Shown one piece after another: positions 10,888-22,962 of a stretch of 64,000 nucleotides of DNA. Made by a program: the position numbers and the translations under genes. The first letter of the stretch is position 1. Every line of letters starts with the position of its first letter. The notes under the pieces were generated by a model that was given only the letters and a program-made list of their open reading frames with translations, searched no databases and was not told the origin of the DNA. The DNA lies in assembly GCA_029721435.1 (NCBI GenBank), contig CM056576.1:64189876-64253875 (forward strand), in the 5' to 3' direction. This stretch comes from Gymnothorax reevesii (taxonomy: Eukaryota > Chordata > Actinopteri > Anguilliformes > Muraenidae).

Positions 10888-11819
10888 ATGTTAGCGATTG
10901 GCGGCAGCCAATCTGGCAGGATCCTATCCGAAGACAAGAGTAGAGATCAAAAATTCCTCTCCTTCCTCTTTTACCAAGCGGTCCGAGATCGCAGGCCGGT
11001 ATGGATGCTGGAGGACATGCGGACCATGGAGACGTTTCACTGGGAGGAAGATGCGAGCCAAAGATCATACACTCCGTCCGAGGCTCTGTTATACGCCATC
11101 AAACACGATCATCGGCCGTATGCGCTGCACCTCCTCAGTCACTATACAGAAGAGGCGTTGGCGATGCCGGGTGAACGCTTTTGCTGCTGCCCGTCCTCGG
11201 CACCACACCTGGTGATGGCTGTCAGATACGACAGGAGGGACATTCTGAGTCTGATTCTCCGGGTAGCGCACGGGCTGCCTGCTCTACGCTCTTACATGAA
11301 CCGCTGCGGATGCTTCCACCTACAGGACGGCAAGACCCCATTACATCAAGCCTGCGAGCTCTTGCGCTCCGAGGCCGTTATTCTATTACTGGGCAGCGGT
11401 GCCTCGCCCCAAGCGGTGGACAGCAACGGCATGACGCCTTTGGATGTCATTTTGGAGCAGCTGTGGGACTCCGAAGTCAACGTGGGAGCCAAAAAGTTAT
11501 GTCTTGACAATCTGCTGTTGTTCATACCGGAGATAGGCTTTAAAATGAAGGAATCTCCCCCCCGTGCTGGACAAAGATCCTTGGAGAGGAGAAATTCAGC
11601 CACCTCATCGGGAAGAATCCGGCTCCACTGTTATCACTAGCTATGCAAAAAATTCTACGGATGCTGCCCCCGGAGCAGTTCCCGAAAAGCCTGCATGACC
11701 TCACGATTCCGACCTCACTAAAGCTGCTTCCTGTGTCCTCCAAACTGCGGGTGCAAGTGCAGGTGTTATGGGTTACAGCGCAACTTAACGAGTTTTTAAT
11801 ATTAAATATGTACTACTGA
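10888..11819 (+). CDS. ankrd9: ankrd9-like ankyrin repeat protein, single exon, frame-disrupted near 3' end
   Basis: The frame encodes the vertebrate ANKRD9 signature FYQAVRDRRPVWMLEDMR, then FHWEED, YTPSEALLYAIKHDH and 'MAVRYDRRDIL', with ankyrin-type helices including DGKTPLHQACELL and 'MTPLDVILEQL'. ANKRD9 is known as an intronless-CDS protein tied to ubiquitin-ligase and IMPDH biology in mammals; that role is carried over from the family. Homology continues to about codon 220 and then breaks at a run of C bases near 11556-11563. The C-terminal part (EEKFSHLIGKNPAPLL, then 'QKILRMLPPEQFPKSL') is encoded in another frame from about 11580 and ends at TGA 11817-11819. A second small indel lies near 11575-11590. 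The N-terminal start is uncertain: ATGs at 10882 and 10888 lie in different frames, and about 20 residues before FYQAV look scrambled. This is either a sequencing or assembly error in a homopolymer or an ageing gene. It is the only host-type gene recognised in the window. Confidence 0.78.
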
Positions 11820-12350
11820 TGTATTTTATGTTGTATCCTGGATAAGTTATTGCATGATGCGCCTGTTTTATTGCCTGAAGCATGTGGTATTATTTGGACA
11901 ATGATTCTTATGAGAGAACGCCAAATGGAGGCGTCCACATTAAACGTATTAGGTTACCACGTGTCGACGGAAAAGCAATATTGTTTTAAAATCTGCCTGT
12001 TCACTGATCAGTACGAGTATAAGTATTACCCAGCCGAAAATGCATCACAGATTATAATGACTTTTGCTCATTGAACATTTCATTATTGCAACAGCATAAA
12101 TTTTATATTTAAAAAAATATTTACTGAATTTATATTTATAGAATATTCACAGAGCGACTATCGTGGATTTTATTTATTTTATTTTCTTGGGACAATGAAA
12201 TATCACATTTTTATATGAAATTTATTTTGTTTTTTTCCTTGTATTTACATCTATGCTGGTTTTAATTGCTCCCAAATATACATTTTAAAATAATGTAAAC
12301 TAATTGCTGCATCATGTATGGGTGCTGTTTCTGAATAAATGAATATCTTG
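11820..12350 (+). other. 3' UTR of ankrd9-like gene with polyadenylation signal
   Basis: The AT-rich region after the stop has an AATAAA at 12333-12338 followed by a GT-rich stretch (cttgtgcat). This fits a 3' UTR of about 500 bases and supports a transcribed gene. The cleavage position is inferred. Confidence 0.45.
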
Positions 12351-12398
12351 TGCATAGGTCACTATGCTGGTTTTCGCTGTAAATAGCAATTTGGTCCA

Positions 12399-12610
12399 TA
12401 CACGGTGCCCTCAAAAGTTATCGGCACCCTTTAGTACGTAAACCCAAATGAGATGAGGGGGTCACAATCCTTATTGTCAATCCTCATTACTTTTCATTTG
12501 CACTAATGTAACCTTTAACTGAATTAAGCAATTGAAGGTAACATTAAATTCCTTACATGAAACAAATATTTTTCCCAAAAGTATGTGCCATAATTATTTG
12601 CACTTCAAAT
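12399..12610. repeat. Tc1-like MITE remnant
   Basis: It begins TACACGGTGCCCTCAAAAGT and continues with 'ggcacccttt' and 'acgtaaacc'. This is like the terminal repeats of fish Tc1-type elements (cagtgccctcaaaag type). No matching right terminus was found, so it is a solo end or decayed copy. Confidence 0.45.
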
Positions 12611-12829
12611 TATATTCTGCACTGTTAAAAGAAAGTTTTTTGAAACCCCCAAATTGGTGGCAACTTAGCTGAATTTTATAGTGTCTGAAAACACTTCACT
12701 AACTATTGAAACACACACTAACAGAGTTCATGAGACACCACTTCAAAAGAACCAGTGCACTCAACATGTAATGTCCTGAAACACTGAGCGGTGTGTGAAA
12801 ACACAACACAATTTGAGTTTGCAAACACT

Positions 12830-15645
12830 GTGTGGAGTAACGGAACACTCCTCATGGGGAGTCATGAAACACCTTGTGAACAGTAGTGGAACACTCCTCA
12901 TCGGGAGTCACGAAACACTCTGTGGACAGTATTGGAACACTCCTCATCAGGAGTCATGAAACACCTTGTGGACAGTACTGGAACACTCCTCATCGGGAGT
13001 CACGAAACGCTCTGTGGACAGTATTAAAACACTCTTCATCGGGAGTCATGAAACACCTTGTGGACAGTATTGGAACACTCCTCATCGGGGAGTCATGAAG
13101 CACCTTGTGGACAGTATTGGAACACTCTTCATCGTGAGTCATGAAGCACCTTGTGGACAGTATTAAAACACTCCTCATCGGGAGTCACGAAACGCTCTGT
13201 GGACAGTATTAAAACACTCCTCATCGGGAGTCATGAAACACCTTGTGGACAGTATTGGAACACTCCTCATTTGGAGTCATGAAACACCTTGTAGACAGTG
13301 TTGGAACACTCCTCAGGAGTCATGAAACACCCCGTGGACAGTATTGGAACACTCCTCATCGGGAGTCATGAAACACTCTGTGGACAGTATTAAAACACTC
13401 CTCATCGGGAGTCATGAAACACCTTGTAGACAGTATTGGAACACTCCTCATCGGGAGTCATGAAACACCTTGCAGACAGTGTTGGAACACTCCTCAGGAG
13501 TCATGAAACACCTTGTAGACAGTGTTGGAACACTCCTCAGGAGTCATGAAACACCTTGTAGACAGTATTGGAACACTCTTCATCGGGAGTCATGAAGCAC
13601 CTTGTGGACAGTATTAAAACACTCCTCATCGGGAGTCACAAAACGCTCTGTGGACAGTATTAAAACACTCTTCATCGGGAGTCATGAAACACCTTGTGGA
13701 CAGTATTGGAACACTCCTCATTTGGAGTCATGAAACACCTTGTAGACAGTGTTGGAACACTCCTCGGGAGTCATGAAACACCCTGTGGACAGTATTGGAA
13801 CACTCCTCATTGGGAGTCATGAAACACTCTGTGGACAGTATTAAAACACTCCTCATCGGGAGTCATGAAACACCTTGTGGACAGTATTGGAACACTCCTC
13901 ATCGGGAGTCATGAAACACCTTGTAGACAGTGTTGGAACACTCCTCAGGAGTCATGAAACACCCCGTGGACAGTATTGGAACACTCCTCATCGGGAGTCA
14001 TGAAACACTCTGTGGACAGTATTAAAACACTCCTCATCGGGAGTCATGAAACACCTTGTGGACAGTATTGGAACACTCCTCATTTGGAGTCATGAAACAC
14101 CTTGTAGACAGTGTTGGAACACTCCTCAGGAGTCATGAAGCACCTTGTGGACAGTATTGGAACACTCTTCATCGGGAGTCATGAAGCACCTTGTGGACAG
14201 TATTAAAACACTCCTCATCGAGAGTCACGAAATGCTCTGTGGACAGTATTAAAACACTCCTCATCGGGAGTCATGAAACACCTTGTGGACAGTATTGGAA
14301 CACTCCTCATTTGGAGTCATGAAACACCTTGTAGACAGTGTTGGAACACTCCTCAGGAGTCATGAAACACCCCGTGGACAGTATTGGAACACTCCTCATC
14401 GGGAGTCATGAAACACTCTGTGGACAGTATTAAAACACTCCTCATCGGGAGTCATGAAACACCTTGTAGACAGTATTGGAACACTCCTCATCGGGAGTCA
14501 TGAAACACCTTGCAGACAGTGTTGGAACACTCCTCAGGAGTCATGAAACACCTTGTAGACAGTGTTGGAACACTCCTCAGGAGTCATGAAACACCTTGTA
14601 GACAGTATTGGAACACTCTTCATCGGGAGTCATGAAGCACCTTGTGGACAGTATTAAAACACTCCTCATCGGGAGTCACAAAACGCTCTGTGGACAGTAT
14701 TAAAACACTCTTCATCGGGAGTCATGAAACACCTTGTGGACAGTATTGGAACACTCCTCATCGGGAGTCATGAAGCACCTTGTGGACAGTATTGGAACAC
14801 TCTTCATCGGGAGTCATGAAGCACCTTGTGGACAGTATTAAAACACTCCTCATCGAGAGTCACGAAACGCTCTGTGGACAGTATTAAAACACTCCTCATC
14901 GGGAGTCATGAAACACCTTGTGGACAGTATTGGAACACTCCTCATTTGGAGTCATGAAACACCTTGTAGACAGTGTTGGAACACTCCTCAGGAGTCATGA
15001 AACACCCCGTTGACAGTATTGGAACACTCCTCATCGGGAGTCATGAAACACTCTGTGGACAGTATTAAAACACTCCTCATCGGGAGTCATGAAACACCTT
15101 GTGGACAGTATTGGAACACTCCTCATCGGGAGTCATGAAACACCTTGCAGACAGTGTTGGAACACTCCTCAGGAGTCATGAAACACCTTGTAGACAGTGT
15201 TGGAACACTCCTCAGGAGTCATGAAACACCTTGTAGACAGTATTGGAACACTCTTCATCGGGAGTCATGAAGCACCTTGTGGACAGTATTAAAAAACTCC
15301 TCATCGGGAGTCACAAAACGCTCTGTGGACAGTATTAAAACACTCTTCATCGGGAGTCATGAAACACCTTGTGGACAGTATTGGAACACTCCTCATTTGG
15401 AGTCATGAAACACCTTGTAGACAGTGTTGGAACACTCCTCAGGAGTCATGAAACACCCTGTGGACAGTATTGGAACACTCCTCATCGGGAGTCATGAAAC
15501 ACTCTGTGGACAGTATTAAAACACTCCTCATCGGGAGTCATGAAACACCTTGTGGACAGTATTGGAACACTCCTCATCGGGAGTCATGAAACACCTTGTA
15601 GACAGTGTTGGAACACTCCTCAGGAGTCATGAAACACTGCTTGTG
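12830..15645. repeat. 46-bp minisatellite, about 61 units, with higher-order repeats
   Basis: The unit is 46 bp and contains, in order, CAGTATTGGAACACTCC, TCATCGGGAGTCATGAAACA and CCTTGTGGA. A shorter 43-bp variant lacks 3 bases (TCCTCAGGAGTC). Variants differ at fixed positions: TATTGG/TATTAA/TGTTGG, GAAACACC/GAAGCACC/GAAACGCT, GTGGACA/GTAGACA/GCAGACA. Each unit can form a short hairpin, ACTCC paired with GGAGT. Variant order repeats: 13331-13720 and 14371-14760 look identical by eye over 390 bp, a 1040-bp offset. Flanking single-copy DNA (12640-12830) holds looser GAAACAC motifs that may be the seed. Open frames inside are unit translations, not genes. Confidence 0.95.
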
Positions 15646-15659
15646 GAGGTATGGTCATC

Positions 15660-18500
15660 TGGGCTTCTGAAACACTGCGAATATTCATTGTTAGGTTCGC
15701 ACACATAGATCACACAGGTATTGCAAAACAGTAACAGGTCTTCATGCAAACAAAAATAAACTTTCTAAATAATTTCTATGACTCTATTACTTGAAAAATT
15801 GTGTTCTGACAGCAAAAAAGAGACAAAAATTCTGCAATGTGTTTACCATTGTTAATATTACAACATAAACAAATATCCACTGTCTAACTTTGCTTGTAAG
15901 TACATACACATGTATCACAGAAAATCCCCAAATTATTTTGCCATTGATCGCTTTGGTTGCAGCGCCACCTGGAAACCGAAAATTCAGGGCCAAAATAGGA
16001 AAGAAACCAGTCTGATGAGATGCAGTATAATGGGAAATCTGCTCAATCTTGCAAACTATTTCTGATGGAAATATATATTTAAGTTCTTGAACCTTCCTGT
16101 GTTTAAGTTGCTATGGAGTGGTAACTTGAAGAATTGTTTGGCAGGGGCTCACAGTTTGGGGGAAAAAAAAAAGGAAATCCACTTTTTGGACGTTACTTTT
16201 GTTTTACTCCAGCGACATGCCTTGAGAAACTATGCTTTATTGTTAAGATCTATGAACATGAAATGGCATAATGTGAGAATACCTCCAGTATCTTATTCAG
16301 GCTTTGGGATATTTTGCCTTGAAAAGTGAACTTCAGCTGTTTTGGCCCTATTTTGAGGTCTTATATACTCCAGACAAGAATGGAGCTTATGAATATGTTG
16401 ATTTATACCTTCTGACACGGTGTATGAAAGGTCCCAAAAATTTCTATGGCACTACTAAGTATTTTAGTGCTGTCCCCTGTCGAAGATGCCAATGCAACCT
16501 TCTCGGCTAATTTGGGACCGTCTTCAGGAGTCCATAAAATTTTACTCCAGCTAGATAGATATTTGAAATTTGGAATATCTTCAGACTCTACCATGTAGAT
16601 TTAAGAAAAGGTGGAATTATTATGGCACTCTATATGGTAAGCCAGATATTTGATGTGTAATCTCAACTAAAACTGTCAATAGGAGGCGCTTTCCCCTGTA
16701 CCTTATTTTACAGCATCCCCATCGATGTGCCACAGTAAAATCTTTGGAAACTTAATATATTAACTGGATGAGAAAAAAAAATAAGAATTTGTTATGGCAT
16801 TAAGGTGGAGTCCTTTGCTATGCCAGGAGGGGGCGCTGTCAGGTATTCAAGCGCGTAGTCAATTTCTCCCGGCAGATGCCACAGGAAAACCTTCATAAAT
16901 ATCACCAATGACTTTCATTTACCTGATCTAAGTGAATTTTTCCATTAGTTTAGAACAATGCTGTCATGTACTCACATGCACTCCAGAGAGATAGTACAGT
17001 AAAAATCACTTCCCATCGAATAAAGGGCAAGGGCATCCCAAAGTTTTTACACCCTCCCCTTTTAGGAAGCTCCCTCCATAGCTGTGAGGGAAACTTCACA
17101 CAGAGTGACACTTGGTAGTGAAGTACTGGTGGTGAGGGAGCGTTTTGGAATTGGACCTATGACTGCGTCCAAATACTCTCTTTTGCCTTGAAAAGTTCCT
17201 AACTACTAAAAAATGATCTGGAGGTAATTACATGGCAGCCATGATGAGTGCATTCAAATTCTTTAAATGTTAAGGGAAGGTGTCTCTGTGCTTCTAATTT
17301 ACCTCCTTTAGCATGGGGTACACAGAACCATCCTCTTTGAAAAGAAAGGAACTAACACTTTCCCACAAGTCTGAGCAGCAGCATCATTGAAAGCGGCGAC
17401 AATTCATCCGGCCAATTGCATAAGGCCAGTTCCATGTGAACTGGATACGAAAAATGAACTTTTAGACATTGGTGGCACTTAATTTCCTTGTCCTTGTAAC
17501 TATTTGTTTAGACATATGAACATTTCCCAAAAGTGAAATATTAGGACCATCAGCAAATTCCCATGGATTTTATGGCCTTCTCAACCCTCTGTGTGGCAAT
17601 TTCCGACCCTGGGGTGGGGCATACCATTTCTTTCATTCAATATCTCAGCTGCTCTTTATGCCACATGGCTGAAATTTCTAGCACATAGCAAGCTATACCC
17701 AAGTGTTTTTATCAACCAGAAAAGTGGGCCATTAACCCTTTACTTTCTGAATAATATGGCCTCAATTGTTGCCAAAATTGTTTTTTTCACATATTTTGGC
17801 AATTTGCCAACCTCATAAATTGGCAACGGTTCAGAATTTTTGAATGTTGCCTTTTTTGTTTAATAGTGACCAGAGTGCTTGACTGATCCATTGTAGAAGA
17901 ACATTTGATACCTGCTCTGATATATTTATAATAGGGCCCAAAGATGGTCACAACTCCAAAGTGACCTTCCTTTGGGAGGTCAAAAGTCAAGTGGGGATTA
18001 TTCCAAATTTGAATTAGATAACCCATACTGAAGGTTTATGGCCCTGTCTTGACTGGATAAAAGGGTAGAAATGTGTTTGAAGCCTCTTTTTTATGTTTTT
18101 CCATCAAGAAGATTGGGGTTCTGACCCACTTACATATTGTACACAAGCAATGTACACAAATGAACAGCAAGTATACAGGAGTGGAGACAATTGCAGCAAT
18201 CTATCAGAACTAAAGGAAAATCTTATTTGTTTTATCCCAAGAGTCCTGCTCTGAACTCAATGGTCTTGGGCATGAACTGTACGATGATGGGGCTAGGCCT
18301 TTCCATGAGTAGGGGTCGGACAGTTCAGCCTCTGAGACTTTGCAATCGTACTCAGATTTGTGAGTCATTGGATGTTTTCCCGCGCAGCCGTGTTTCTTCT
18401 TTATTGAATAATATTAGGCTACATACCACCGCCTAGTTTAACAGAAGGGAATTTATAGTTTTAAAAAAATTTAAATAAGTGGTCTAATGCCTACCGCCGT
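15660..18500. other. Long non-coding stretch, nothing recognised
   Basis: No exon, RNA gene or transposon end could be supported. Isolated fish-repeat-like motifs occur (GGAGGGGGCGCTGTC near 16827), and there is a short run of similar sentences around 16.3-17.4 kb with no coding signal. All open frames are short and without a domain. Confidence 0.45.
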
Positions 18501-18532
18501 CACATCACCAGCCTTTTGTGTTACGACCATAG

Positions 18533-18658
18533 CATGGCTAGCGAACAAATTCCAGACCCCCAGACACACAAAGCTAGCTCGCGTGGCTAGCAAACGAATT
18601 CCAGAACCCCTGACACACAAATCTAGCCCACATGGCTTGCCAACGAATTCCAGGTCTA
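18533..18658. repeat. 49-bp tandem repeat, 2.6 copies
   Basis: Copies start at 18533, 18582 and 18631 (CATGGCTAGCGAACAAATTC, CGTGGCTAGCAAACGAATTC, CATGGCTTGCCAACGAATTC), each followed by CCAGA.CCC and ACACACAAA. The repeat lies in what would be the leader of the minus-strand retroelement whose LTR is at 18873-19199. Confidence 0.8.
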
Positions 18659-18853
18659 GATGAACCAAAGTTTCATTTTTTTTATTTAAATGATGGCAAA
18701 ACTCACCACAGGTGTCCAGCTAAAAATTCAAACAAAAAAATTACAAAAAGTTACAAGGGCCACATAGTGCAAAAAATTTACTAAACACAATCAAAACGGA
18801 CTTGGCAAAATCGACAACCAAGCAGAAGCCACGCCTTCTCATACATATTCAGC

Positions 18854-18870
18854 TCCCGGACGAGCCCCCA
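18854..18870 (-). other. Primer binding site, proline-tRNA type
   Basis: On the minus strand the sequence is TGGGGGCTCGTCCGGGA, which matches the 3' end complement of tRNA-Pro used as primer by many retroviruses and fish retroelements. It lies 2 bp inside the CA end of the LTR, exactly where a primer binding site should be. Confidence 0.75.
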
Positions 18871-18872
18871 AT

Positions 18873-19199
18873 TGGTACGACCATAGCTATGAGGGCATAA
18901 AAAGAAGGGCGACCACCGAGGGAAACAGAAGTTAAAACAAAGTAATTTATTTGGCTAGGCATATTTGTCAAAGGCAACCCCTAAACTCAGCACCATGGTC
19001 AGAAACAAATCCTATCCTCCTCAGAAGGGAGAAGGCAGCTCATTTGAATAGTGTCTCACACAGGTGGAGCTAATGAGCTTCAATTGTCTCTTCACAAACT
19101 GAACTGAATGAGTTAATTGAATACTGATACCAATCAGCAAAGTGGAATTTTTATATGTACTCTTATCGAAGCTTTAACAGACCAGCAGGGCTGTCACAA
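18873..19199 (-). mobile_element. LTR of a decayed retroelement (minus strand)
   Basis: On the minus strand this 327-bp segment starts TGTGACAGCCCTGCTGG and ends GGTCGTACCA. It contains an ATATAAAAA TATA-like box and an AATAAA signal (CCAAATAAATTAC). It is followed immediately by the primer binding site. No gag or pol is seen downstream, and the second LTR is not found apart from a 12-15-bp match near 18521-18536 (TTACGACCATAGC). A fragment of the same LTR, with CTCAGAAGGGAGAAGGCAGC, occurs at about 22427-22465. Confidence 0.65.
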
Positions 19200-19494
19200 A
19201 AAGGGTTAAAAAAAAAATTCCAGAAAAATATTTGAACGAGAAGACAGTGGGAAAGAGGAGTAAAATAACTCCTGCCCCAGAAAAAACTGGAGGATTGGCA
19301 GTCCTTTATAAGGCACTTGAATGCAGCTTTTTAGTCAAATTCACACCAAAAATTTGCTATTTAAAAACGCAGGCTTCCGTCTTTCAGGTTTATAACTTCA
19401 ACTGCAGGATTAAAATAATTGCGCCGTAACAGAGTTACTGAAACCACAATACACCTATGCTGTACTACTCCAAACATAATACAGAGGAAGTTCA

Positions 19495-21405
19495 GCATTA
19501 CATATGGCGTTAGAACACTGACAAAAATTGCACGCTCGAATGAGACCCGCGCCCAACATTCGCACGTGCAAATCAAACATCCTAGGAGAAATACATGCTC
19601 GCAAAACTTTTAGCGAGCGCTTTAAAAGCACCTGCGAGCTATATTGTATCCTGCACCTTTGTTCCCTCAAGCAATATTTTAGCCTGTGAGGAGAAATACA
19701 TGCTTGCAAAACATTCTCCTGCTCGCGCACAAGACTTTCTCCTGCTTGCTCGCGAGTGGATTTTTTTTTCAGTGGCTGATTTGCGTCAGTGAGGAGGCCG
19801 TTATTGTCAGTGAAGAGGCGGGCCTGAGGGCATGCCAACCCCCGATTGTAATTGGTTGAGCAACTTCACCTGTGGGACAGCAAGGTACGGCACACCACTA
19901 GGAAAAACGGAACAAACCACACAGCCCTGAATAACTTGTATCGTGAAAGTTGTTCATGTTGCGCCTGTTCCTTCAGTAGTCAAAGCGTGGCCGACTGCAG
20001 AGGTAACGTTAATTTTGTATGGAAAAAAATGTATAATATCTATTCAGTGCATAATTTTTGCTTGCCTTATTTCCTGTGCTTGACAGCCAATACAGGTATT
20101 TTAAAACCTTACACTCCATGATTTGCATTTATAGCCACGTGTCCGCAGACTTTGAAACAGCTATCTGTCCGCATCAGGGTGTCTCGAAAACGCAGACCTC
20201 AAAATATTGAAATATCAATATAGGCTGTGTCTCATTCTCGCCTCGGAAATGTTTAAGTACTATGTTATTTATTACAATTTAATGGCCAGTGATAACACAA
20301 AAACTATAGATAATTTAAGTCTGTACCGTCTTACTCTTACCATTATTGAAAGCTAACAGTAAACAGTCTATTCAGAGCAATTCAGTCTAACCGGAATAGT
20401 GACTTGGATAAGCCTTCACCAAAACTATATCGCAGTGTCTACGTGTCCAAAAGTCGGACAGGGTTTTAATATAACTCCGTGTCTGACAGTCGATTATTGT
20501 TATACCATATTTCATAAACAAGGTTCGCAAATCTTTAAAAAAGGTGCCTGAATAGCACTCCGGTTAGCCTGAATAGCCTGTTTACAGTTAGTTTTCAATA
20601 ATCGTAACATGATACAGACTATTCTATATCATTTTTGTGTTATCACGGGCCATTAAATTGTAATAAATAAATAAGATACATACTTAATTTCCAAAGCAAA
20701 AACGAGACACATATCCATATTTCAATATTTTGAGGTCTGTGTTTGAAACACCCTGTTGCGGACAGATAGCTGTTTCGAAGTCTACGGACGTGAGACAATA
20801 AACGCAAAACAGCAGTGTAAGGTATTAAAATATCTGTATGGCAAGCCATGTTACAACAATTATGCTTTGAATAGTAATGATATATTTTCTTACATACAAA
20901 ATTAACGTTACCTCTTTGCAGTCAGTCAAGCTTTGGCTACTGAAGGAACAGGCAGAATATGAAGAACTTTCACGATACAAGTTATTCAGGGCTGTGTGGT
21001 TTGTTCCGTTGGTCCTAGTGGTGTGCCGTACCTTGCTTTCCAACTGGCGAAGTTGCTCAACCAATTACAATCAGGGTTGGCATGCCCTCAGGCCCGCCTC
21101 CTTACTGACAATAACGGCCTTCTCACTGAGAAAAATCAGCCATCGAAAAAAGCCCACTCGCAAATCAGCCACCGGGAAAAAACCCACCTCACCAGCGAGC
21201 AGTGGAAAGCCTTGCACGCAAGCAGGTTTTGGGAGTATGTATTTCTCCTCGCAGGTTAAAATATTGCTTGAGAGAACAAAGATGCAGGATACAATATAGC
21301 TTGCGAGTATGTATTTCTCCTACGACGTTTGATTTGCGCGTGAATGTTGGGCACAGGTCTCATTCGCGATTTTTGGCAGCGTTCTAACACCATAATTACA
21401 GGACC
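19495..21405. repeat. ~1.9-kb near-palindrome (two ~900-bp inverted arms)
   Basis: The left arm (about 19495-20400) and right arm (about 20556-21405) are inverted copies with many substitutions. Matching landmarks include GTTAGAACACTGAC with its complement near 21380, GCATGCCAACCC with GGGTTGGCATGCCC, and GGCACACCACTAGG with CCTAGTGGTGTGCC. Other matching sites are ATAACTTGTATCGTGAAAGT, TGATAACACAAAAA and TCTAACCGGA. The central spacer is about 155 bp. Both arms give a similar open frame (VRHTT..NGTNHTALNNLYRES), but this is a result of the inversion and has no known domain. It is foldback-like and probably a non-autonomous element. Confidence 0.8.
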
Positions 21406-21409
21406 CAAA

Positions 21410-22255
21410 ACTTTTCACGCGTCTTTTTTAAAAAACAAAACATGACTTTTTTTAAAGTAGGCTATTTCATGAGTAGAATAGATCACACCTGTAGCCTCCA
21501 CCTAATGTTTTAAAAAAAAAACCCATACACCCACACCCACCCAACTCAAAAGGTATCAATATCCTGTACAAAATTGGCCATAAAAATCTTTGATAATTTG
21601 GCTAAAAAGATGCTTTTGGTCCCAAAATGAAGCCTTTTTGTCCCCTGCGTGATGGGTTAGGTGTAATTTAGTGCTTTTGGAAAATTTTGTATCATCCCTA
21701 TAAATCACAGTAACACAGTACAGAAGGGTAATCCAAAACATGGTCTATAAATAGGCAGAAGATCAAAAAAAAAAAAAAAGGAACAGACCACAGCACGAAA
21801 TCGCAAACCTGAGGGATAGTCCAGAGTCTGAAATCTGAGGTCATAAGGCAAGGCAGCAAAAGACAGAAATCATGGTTGTACAGAAATTGGTCAATAACAG
21901 GAGGCAAACAAATCCAGGCAGGCACAGACAGGTATCGGAATCGGACAGAAGGGTAGCACTAGCATACAGGTAGCTCAGCACAGGAACAGTTGATCCATGC
22001 TCTGACAAACGATGAGCAGAAGTGAGGAACTCTTATACACAAGGGAAGTAACGAGTGAGGTGGGGCAACAGGTGTGATGGATAATCTAAACATTTACTGA
22101 GAGGGGGAAACAGAAGAGGTAATTAACAATACAAAATTGTTGGGGGTGCACTGGCAGTAAAAACAAAGAAAGGCAAGACATCACAGGCAGAACAATGTGC
22201 ACGGAACTGGTGATCAGCAATGGTGTGGCAGATAATACAAAGTTCAACAGAATCA
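21410..22255. repeat. Unclassified interspersed repeat, poly(A)-interrupted
   Basis: A poly(A) run at about 21765-21779 precedes a stretch (21780-22250) rich in 'caggcaggcacagacagg', 'ggtagctcagcacagg' and 'ggcaacaggtgtgatgg'. This resembles LTR or internal sequence of fish retroelements as I remember it. No open frame or terminus supports a firm class. Confidence 0.3.
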
Positions 22256-22261
22256 ATTAAC

Positions 22262-22590
22262 TAACTAGAAAAGCACTCGGAGAGCGCAGACCTCCGCCAA
22301 GCACAACATTTCCCTCCATATTGCCACTTGCACCATAGATATTAGTCATACATTTATTTTATCTTCATTTTTAGATTCCTTGACCATGAAAACATGGCAA
22401 TTTGATTCATAATTCCTATCTCCTCCTCAGAAGGGAGAAGGCAGCTCATTTAAATAGTGTCTCTATGCATAGACGCAAATACACACAAAATGTCTGTACT
22501 CGCGTCTTCGCATTGACTTTGAACGTAATCTTTAGTGCGAAAAATTTGTTTCACGTCCAGTAAGCAGCTTAATAGTGCTGCACCTGATTT
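22262..22590. repeat. Composite of short repeat fragments
   Basis: It contains GCACTCGGAGAGCGCAGACC (a motif I recall as recurrent in fish), a fragment of the LTR found at 18.87-19.2 kb (about 22427-22465), and a copy of a repeat also at 62355-62432 (GCATTGACTTTGAA.GTAA, then TGCGAAA.ATTTGTTTC). These fragments abut each other, indicating serial insertion. Confidence 0.45.
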
Positions 22591-22962
22591 TACTAATTAA
22601 AGTCTTTATTGAACCGCATGATTAGAAAGCTTTAAGAGTAGCGCTATTCCTAAATACCCGAAGTCGGCAGGAAGCTTCCTACGAAACTAATTGAAGGCTA
22701 ACGTGCGCTGATGTCAGCTATTATTAGCTTAGCAAGAAAGGCAAATGGGCTACCAAAGCCAATGTTTAGCCATATTGATATTTTCAAGTTGCACGTCGAC
22801 ATAAGCAGGCTGCCTTCATATATGCCAATATAAAAATAAAAAAGTAAGGTTAAGATAACAGATACAATGGCTGAGACTACTCCTGGCTAGTCCAAAAAAT
22901 AACTTAATTTTAGATGCTTACTCAGATTGGAGGTGGAGTTCCTCGAGGCTGAAAGCACATTC

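Noticed and set aside
12886..13178. Open frames with repeated HETPCGQYWNTPH-like peptides
   Set aside because: They are translations of the 46-bp minisatellite, present only where unit variants lack stops; there is no start context or conservation.
12830..15645. CRISPR-like array
   Set aside because: Units are head-to-tail without unique spacers, in a eukaryotic genome; it is a minisatellite.
19455..21299. Several 60-140-codon frames in the large near-palindrome
   Set aside because: Matching frames on both arms follow from the inverted repeat. No domain is seen, and the shared peptide is not evidence of selection.
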